Assembly: GCF_043641665.1 (NCBI RefSeq)
Contig: NC_092200.1
Location: 6,047,694-6,111,693, forward strand
Direction of reading: 5' to 3'
DNA from: Enoplosus armatus
Lineage: Eukaryota; Chordata; Actinopteri; Centrarchiformes; Enoplosidae
Length of the DNA stretch: 64,000 nt
This document shows, one piece after another, positions 56,320 through 64,000 of this stretch. The notes beneath the pieces are model-generated. The model did no database searches and was not told the DNA's origin. It worked only from the letters and a program-made list of their open reading frames with translations. The position numbers and the translations under genes are program-made. Every line of letters starts with the position of its first letter. The stretch's first letter is position 1.

Positions 56320-59300
56320 ATTTCTTCACAAATAGTGCTTGTTTGCTTCATACTTTGTTATTCCGGTCTATAGGGACGCAATGTTGTTTAAATTCTGACA
56401 ATTCTAATGTATCCCATTAGTGATTTGCTGCTTTTCTGACAACAGAATTTGCACCACAGGGTGCTGTCAGCTCCTTGATATTAATCCAAATAATGTGTCA
56501 CAACTCTGCCCCTCCAACACCACCTACTGTAACTGGACTCCCACTGGACCGGCCTCAGTAGGATCTCACTTTGAAATGTCAACCCTGTCAGGTCGCCACG
56601 CCATCATATCTCCTGTCCTCTTCAGGGAAACATCAGTCCCAGAGCTGCAGGACAGGAAGTCATTACAGCTGCGGCTGCCACTGCTGCCTTTTCATCAAGT
56701 TTTACACGTCCACCTCTTCTTCTCTGCTTCTTACCCTCTCCTGTGGTGGCAGAAGAAGAAGGTCACCCCTATTGGATGGAAGAATCCAAGCTCCATCACT
56801 CTGAATCACCTCCGGAGTGTGCCAGTCATAAACTTGCAAGCGTTGTTTGGTGTGTGTGTGTGTTGCACCACATGCAATTTAGCCTTTGTGTAATTTGCTT
56901 GTTAGGCCTTTAGTCTGTTTTGGAGCAACTGGGCTGCTCGTCCATGAGTAAATTATCCAGTTTCAGGCCAATTGTCCTTGTCATGTTTTTGTAGAGAGCA
57001 TCTGCCTTCGTCTGTCACCCTGAATCACACAGAGAAGGCCCAATTGATGCGATGTGTGTGTGTGTCCGCATACAGCGAGCCAGACACACTCTCAGCTCTT
57101 GCAGCTCTTGGAGTTAATCCGTCTCACTAATAGTGGGGGATGGAGCAGAGGGGGGAGGAGGAGGAGAGAGGAGAACAATACAACATCTCTCCCCCGTCTC
57201 AGGACACGTGGTCATCACCCGGCGGGAAATCTCTGGACCTTGGACGTTCTCTACGGATGTCGCTCCTCTCATTCACTCGTTCCAGCTGGCTCTCAGCGGT
57301 CTCTGCTGCACTGCTCAAGGAAACGAGGTACAATACACTCCCCTCCTCCAGAAAACATCCTTCCCCACTGCTTTTCGTTCCTGCCATTGTCACCAGACAA
57401 GAGGCTGCGTCAAGAGGTAAAATTAGGAATGTGTGTGTAAGGAGTATGGAACTTCCCGGACTCTCTGAGGTGTGTGCTTTACTGTTTCTACTCAAACAGA
57501 CAGGAAGTGTAGAGACGCAGTGGAAACAATATGTATTTCCTACTTTGCAATGCAAAGATCTTGTGTACAGTACAGGGTTTCTGTGTCTACGTCGTGGACA
57601 TTCCTGAATTCACCAAAGGGCCTTGTTTCCTGTCCTGCTCCGGACATAGCTCCTGTGTGTTTCATAGATACTCTCTAAGATTATTAGATACAGGAAAGAG
57701 TGAATTCCACTTCCTATTGTCACATTCTTGTTCCCTTACATCTTGAAATGCATATAACAGTATTGTTCTGGAACAAAAGTATTTCCTATGTTATTTCCTT
57801 TTATGGTTACATCACTGTCTTCAGCTTCCTCAGTTGCATTTGAGTCTCAGTTGTAAAAGACTCTCAGCATATTATATTTTTGGTTTGTCACTCCTTGTTA
57901 CAAAGTCTACTTAGACTACTTGTCTAAGTGTTTTGCATAGCAAAGTTGCATACAGCTATGAATTGTTGTTCAACCAAAAGAGTGACGTACCCTTCTCACA
58001 TTGTTGAATTTGAAACGTTTTTTAGAGGCTTGAAGAGGTAAAATTATTTCAGTCCTTTAAACTTTCCAGTATTTGAGCATAGAAGTTCATTCTTGGCCTT
58101 GGGATCGTTAAGTTTAACAAAAATAATCTGCAATGAAGCTAGTAAATGGAGTTCAATTTTTCAGATTTTAGTTTCTCATGTCCAATCTTGTAAATCAGAT
58201 CATGTCGACCCCACAGTGGGTCCTGATCCCCAGGTTGGGATCCACTCTTCTATTGCATTACTCTTTTTTGTCAGCATCTTTAATAAGTGTGATAACTTCA
58301 TCGAGTTCAAACCACTCTGACACAACTCTAACAGCCCAGTTTGTTTTTGCCTTCAATCCTCAGCATGTTGAAATAAGCACATTGTCCCGCCCTGTTACAT
58401 CTGTTATGTTGATTTGAAGGGATTACTCTTGTTTATGGTATTATGCCCTCGATGTTGGTGGCAAACCCGTACGTCTTATTTTGGATTAAGTAAAATCTAA
58501 GAGTAGGGCTGGGCTCGTGCCCAGAGGGTACAACTTTAGTTTGTCATCTTGCGCCACTACATTTTTAATCTCTCACCCTCAAGGCAAATAAAATTGCTTT
58601 CATGTTCACGCATGATACTTTGTTAAATGACATGAATCATTTAGACATGCAACTCAACAGCACACTGCGTCCTTAATATATATATATAGATATATATATT
58701 ATATATATATCCGTCCTTTCATCAGAGCTTGTCTGGATGTGAGGGCAGTGCAGTTAACCTTTATCGATGTATGAGTCACCGTTTCTTCTGAGGCCAGTGG
58801 ACGAGTCTTAAGACCACTATCCTTCCTCCCCTCAGAAACAGCTTCACATAGGGGACTTCTGGTGAGAAGCACTTTGACAAATGGTCCTTGGTTTAATGTT
58901 GCAGCAGTTGTGCTGCAGTGCACTAATAGTGCTTCAACTCTCACTGGGCCCAAAGTTTTGACTCAGTGTATCAAAGCCTGTGCTTGTGTTCGTGCTCTCT
59001 GTGATAAAGTACCGCTGGCTTATTTAACGATGTACCTGCTCGGTGTAAGAGGGTAAGGTGCGTTCAGGGAGGCCTTGTGTTAACTGTGATGCCCACTGGG
59101 AGGCTGGTGGATAGATGGTAGCTGACAGCACATTCGGCGTTGCAGTGCGACTGCTGTGTCATGCCATTCTGCTGTGGTGTTGGCTTGTCTGTTTGTCTCA
59201 ATTTAAAACCTCTGGAGAAATGTCTGCTTTTATTGAATATCTGGAGCTAAAAATATCTTCTGCCTCACCAATCAGAGCAGAGAACAGATTGAACAGTGAG

Positions 59301-62300
59301 ATGTGATTGGATGGGATGTCCCATGGAGGTTGCTAACCATTTTCCAAACCTTGACTAAATATAAAAGAGTAATAGAAAACATGAAAAAAAAAAAGCTTAT
59401 TCATGAATCAAAATAGGAATTTATGAGTTGCAAGTTCACACCTTAGTGGCAGCCTTATGTTACAGATTCTCTTTTTAATGATGAATTCTTCACTCAGAGA
59501 TCAGTCTAGTATTTCTCCCGCTTTGTAGCTGGTGGAGATGAAGAGATGCACAAAATCTTCCATCTGTGCTGAAATTTTTTTAGAAGTCAGACCATAATTT
59601 GTTCAAAATAAAGCAAATGTGCAGAGTGTTATTCAGGAAGATGGCTCTTTTCTCTTACAGTTCCAATCTGTGATTTTTGAAAGTCGGTGTGTATTCACAG
59701 ATACATTCCCCCTGGAGCAGTTTGAATAAATTCATATTAAAGCCCCACTCGCATGTTAGACAGAAATTCAACAAATTAGTCATTCAACTTTTGAAAAAAC
59801 ATACAAAATAAATAAATGCAGCTTGACTCATGCTGAGCATTTTGAAAAGCGCTGCTTCTCCAGCTGAGTCATCTCACTCATGCTCTCAAAGCATGTCAGC
59901 TCGCCCTGAAGGGCAGTTCGGCCACCAGCAGGTCGGCCATCACCTTCTTTGGCAGAAAGTGAGGCGTGACAGGTGTTCGACCTGCTGCAGACGGGCTGTC
60001 AGGTGGAGGACACCCACGTCACCGGCTTTACAGGAAATCTGATGGAGTGCTAACCTCCACCGCTCCTGTACACACTAACAGATATATCTGCCAATGAAAA
60101 GTTTTGGACATCATATAGTTTAGCTTTTTTTTTGTTATTTGTTAAAAATAATACCCTAAAATTAGACAATAATAAGGAATTTTTATAAGTGAATTAAGAG
60201 CATGTTTGTAGATGTTTCTACCTAAAACACAAAATGCTTGAAAAGGCTTTGAAACATGCTTGCTGGGCTGAATGTAGCAGGTAGGTGGAGCAGGGCAGGT
60301 GTGTCCACAGATAAAGTTCTTATCCACTGATGTCAGAGTGGCTTCCCAGGGATTTTCAGAGGTTTTCAGGGGTCAACAGGGGAAAGTGGACGCTTTCTTA
60401 CATTGACTCTCGCTCTACTGTGCAGTCAGCCTTCTGTAATGCAACCATGTGAGCCTGATTCTTTCCAGATCTCAAGTACAACTTGATAGTCATAGTGGAT
60501 TTTTAGAGCAGAAAACAGCCTGCTGCTGCTGAATACGACGTTGATGAGGGCAGTAAGGAGTGAACCAAAACGGTAAAGTTGAGGGCCATAAAACCAAAAC
60601 AATCAGCTGAAAGATGCTAAAACGCTCTGCAGATCTGTTGGGTGATAATGATCTGTGGGTTTGTCACTATGAGCAGCCCCTTTCACATTACGTACATTTG
60701 ATTCATTGTTAACATCAAAATATTGATTAGTGCAGCTTTAAATTATAATAAAATCACTTTTTTAATTCGCTGTTGGTGCCTGTAGTGTGAGATGGAATGG
60801 AAACTAAAATACTTGGAACTCTTTTTTTTATCAGCTATCTGAAATTGATGATATTGATCTGAAGTCATAGCTAAATCCTTCTGTACTTGCTTGATATAAT
60901 TTCCTGTTTGTACCAAACAATACAGTAGAATCAGTATGCTTGTATGCTGACGGCCAAAGTGTCAGTCAGTCTGAGATACACATGACCATAATAAAACTTG
61001 AGATTTCCTGTTTACTTGTTTGTTGGAAGTCTTAAAATGATTCTTCTTTTTTTTCTTTTAATTTCCCATTTGCCAGCTTCTAGACTCTGGCAGCTTTAAA
61101 TGCCTTCTTTGGTTCAAGGGACTCAGAGCAAGCCTGAAGTAAAGATGAGAGAAGGGGGAGAGGAAGAGGGAGATACTTATTCGGATGAAAGCATGACATG
61201 ACATTAAAGAAGAGGGGAGCAAAGAGAGATGGGAGATGAAGGAGAAGAAAGGGCCTGCAGCTCAGGGTTTTTCTACAACATTAAGCCCTGTGTTAGACCC
61301 GCTGTTGGAGATCACTTTACAGAGTGGTAACAGCCTCTCCTTCTGATGTCTCCTGGCTTTAGGTAGTTAGACAGCCGTGCACTTATGCAAAGTTGGTCTA
61401 TCATCCCCAGCATGCCAAGGATCCATGCCTGGAGAACAAACAGCAATGAAAGTTATCACCGAACAGACACTAAACAAACTGGTTGTCTCAGCCTCTGGGA
61501 AGCTAAATTGAGAGCTGTAGTCAAAACCACATTAGTTGAGCCTAAATCAATTCTGAAAATAGTCTTTCTAAAAGGAAAACTAATGCTTTAGAAGTTAAAG
61601 AAAGAAGGAGAGTCTATGAGGCGCATCTATCCAGCGGTGATAAAATCTTTGATGGATGAGGTCAAATACTTCATCAAAGGTCTCCCTGCCTATTTTCCTG
61701 GTGTAAATTTAGATCCTTGACAGCCATTACGTGGAGGATTATGTGCTTGTTATCCGTTACTGTGGCCTCATTGAGCGGCGCTGGTCCGATAATCAATGTG
61801 GCCGAGCTAGAGAGGCAGACTTTACATATCAATCCGTCTGACAGCTTCCAGCCGCACCGTGACATGTAACGGTCTGGAGATCTGGCTGTGAGACAGAAGT
61901 CAAAGATGAGGCTTTGATCAAATGTTTTTCCCTGGGTGTTTTAGATCTGAAAGAGAAAAAGAGCAAAGAAAGGGTTGCTTTCATGTTAGCAAACAGATTT
62001 TTTAGCTAGGTTGGGCAACCTAGCCCCATATGCAGTCTAATTATTCACTTATTCTCCAGGCTGCTGATCAGAAACTGTGTAAGAGATCACTTTTTACATT
62101 ATTCATTCTGCCTTTTGACCTGTTCCATCTCCCACCCTGTTCTCTTTCTGGTGAACAAAATTATCAGCAGTGCTTTGACCAGACAATACCTCATTTCACT
62201 TCGTTAGTGCAGAATCACAAACAGGAAGGAGGAAAACAGCACAGTCTGAAACAAGGCAATCTCCTATCGACCAAACGTTGCTAGAAAGCACTAATACAAT

Positions 62301-63700
62301 TTTATTTAGATCCGTTTATTACGTCATTTTGAGCTTGATCAGTCAAATAATCTCTTGTGTAATCAAATATTTATACTCAAGGAAAACACTACATTATTAT
62401 TATTTCTTATAGGGACATGCTGTAGATTTGCTCTAACATGATCTTTGCAGAGCTGGGACACAGTAAAACATGCATTTCCATGAATGTCTGGATTGGGTTG
62501 AGATCGATGCAAAACAAAGACAAAATGTCTCTGACAAGTATCATTGTGCATCCAGCAAGTGTGGTGAATTTAACTGTCCTCCTAAGCCCCTTTCACCTAT
62601 TTTGTAGCGATGTCACTTTGATTGTGTTACCGGTTGTGACAAGCGTAGTGGGACGTGACACGCTGTAGTTTCACGTTACTCTTCATCAGCAGCCAGCCGC
62701 TCGCTGTAGCAGTCAGTCACTCACTCAGTCAGTCGGGGGTCACATAAGGACGGAAAGAAGAAAGAGAGAGGGGGGGAGACAGAGATAGAGGGGAGGATAT
62801 TTACGACTCAGACAGTGGCGAGGGTGAGCTGCATCCCAATGTCTATTCTTTTACTGCCTGGCTCAAGAACTCTCTCAGGAGAGGAGGGAATAAGCTTGTG
62901 CAGAGCATTTGTAGGTAATACAGGTCTCCAGGTGTGTGACTGTCTGTGCACCGTCACTAACAAAATAAAAGGCAAATATCACACCCTCAGGAGGTCTTAT
63001 TGGAGAAATCCATCAAATTGGATTCAGTGTTGGACATCATCTAACAGCATGTCAGTACATTGAGGTACTTTACCTTTTTTTTTGCTGTGCTCACTCTGTC
63101 AATCTGTTTCTGCTATTTTAGTATTCATTTATTTTTTTTGTCTCTTCCCATAATCACCCACTATCTTACTTAATATGTGTCAAATGAGGCTTATGTTAGT
63201 TGACAAATTTGTATCTCCTATAATGGATTTCACTCTGCGTTGTTGTTGAACTTTGGTGCAAAATAATAAGCCGTTACTCTTTGATGATTTTAGCAACGAT
63301 TCTCCATTGTCTGCCAATATCATAATGTAGTGTCTTAATATCAAACTAAACAATAATGTGGGCACGATAACACAGGGGACATCACCAATAAAGTTTCAGG
63401 TCTGACTCCAACACTAATCAAGTGCATCCACCGACAGCACTCCTTCAATCATTACAACTGCTTGATATTCAGTCTGTGGTGTCCTCTTTCCAGTGATATA
63501 ACAAGTCTGTCACAGGTTCTTCCCTGGGGCTCTGTTACCTTTCTCACCCTTTGTTCCACTGATTCAATCCCCTGCCGAATGTGTCAGACAGTCTGGCCTT
63601 CCCTTGGTTTTAATGACTGCCCAGTGTGATACAGTGAAGCTACCTGAGTCTGACTCCTTCTCCTACTGTGTAAAAAGCATAGAAAGTGCCAGTGCTGGCT
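56320..63700. other. Probable intron, right part: no coding exon supported
   Basis: A (TA)n array lies at 58677-58710 and polypurine stretches at 61140-61260 and 62755-62795. A GC-rich island at 59845-60045 has overlapping frames on both strands. A candidate conserved block is at 61690-61880 and a possible second leader exon at about 62640-62823. Open frames at 56420-56893 and 57054-57607 do not resemble any protein family I recognise. Confidence 0.45.
58677..58710. repeat. (TA)n microsatellite
   Basis: About 34 bp of TA repeats with a few interruptions. It is self-complementary and prone to cruciform formation. Confidence 0.9.
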
Positions 63701-64000
63701 CGACTTGACTCCCTAAAGACTTGACTTGAGATTTGAGCCTTGGAATAGAGTCTGATTTACCTCATAAAATCGACACCAAGACACGACCACCTGAAGACTT
63801 GACTTAATTAAGACTTGACTTGATAAAGAATTGAGACTTGGGCCTGGGTGAACAAAATAAGGACTTGAGACTGCACTGAACTGCTGAGGGACTTGACTCC
63901 CCAAATATTTGGGACTTCAGACTTGAGACTGCAACTCAGGTTGACTTTAAGTCACAAAAATGACTTGACTTGCTTGAGACTCGATTCCCTCAAGACTTGA
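63700..64000. repeat. Degenerate 'acttgact' minisatellite running off the window
   Basis: Many imperfect copies of gacttgact, gacttgaga and tgagactt occur from about 63712 to the end. Sequences of this type are frequent in fish genomes as low-complexity minisatellites. The array continues past the right edge. Confidence 0.8.

Noticed and set aside
56420..56893. 157-codon open frame in the right-hand intron
   Set aside because: It has no recognisable family, an overlapping second frame (56571-56804), and a Cys/Leu/Pro-rich composition expected from chance. No splice or promoter context was found.
57054..57607. Three overlapping open frames on the + strand and one on the - strand
   Set aside because: Several frames open at once over moderately GC-rich DNA indicate few stop codons, not a gene. 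None resembles a known protein.
59830..60045. GC-rich island that looked like an exon on either strand
   Set aside because: Each candidate frame contains stops or lacks splice sites. I could not match it to a protein. It may be a pseudogene scrap but is not supported enough to annotate.

Overview
The window is vertebrate nuclear DNA, almost certainly from a percomorph-type teleost fish. Genes have many small exons with GT-AG introns. Exons translate into proteins close to human DNAJC13 and TOPBP1. The introns and flanks carry repeats typical of spiny-rayed fish: the family containing 'gttagcatgctaac', the family containing 'gattaatcgact', a 'ttagcttagcataaagactgg' element, and dinucleotide microsatellites. 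There is no prokaryotic gene organisation, no CRISPR array and no convincing tRNA or rRNA gene.

Layout. (1) 1-29652: DNAJC13 (RME-8), + strand. I could place 54 coding exons, from the ATG at 1681 to the TGA ending at 28566. Every exon junction keeps phase, and the sum is 6768 nt, or 2255 residues. The non-coding first exon and promoter are not recognisable and may lie left of the window. A poly(A) signal is at 29647. (2) 29653-30780: short intergenic stretch, then a promoter with ETS-like and E2F-like sites. (3) 30.8-43.3 kb: TOPBP1, + strand, tandem to DNAJC13. It has 27 coding exons, 4560 nt and 1519 residues, with a poly(A) signal at 43283. (4) 43.3-45.0 kb: intergenic, with repeat copies. 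(5) about 45.1-45684: a GC-rich block ending in a consensus splice donor, which looks like the untranslated first exon of an unidentified + strand gene. (6) 45685-64000: no confident coding exon; probably the long first intron of that gene, with repeats, candidate conserved non-coding blocks and a second possible leader exon near 62.8 kb. The window ends in a degenerate 'acttgact' minisatellite.

The two identified genes are not known to work together. DNAJC13 is an endosomal Hsc70 co-chaperone that acts with the WASH/SNX1 machinery. TOPBP1 is a nuclear multi-BRCT scaffold for replication initiation and ATR activation. The most interesting observations concern splicing: an in-frame 15/18-nt microexon and an in-frame 45-nt cassette exon in DNAJC13, and a GC-AG intron and tandem in-frame acceptors in TOPBP1. 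I found no previously undescribed multi-gene system. All names rest on protein similarity recalled from knowledge of the families; no database search was run.
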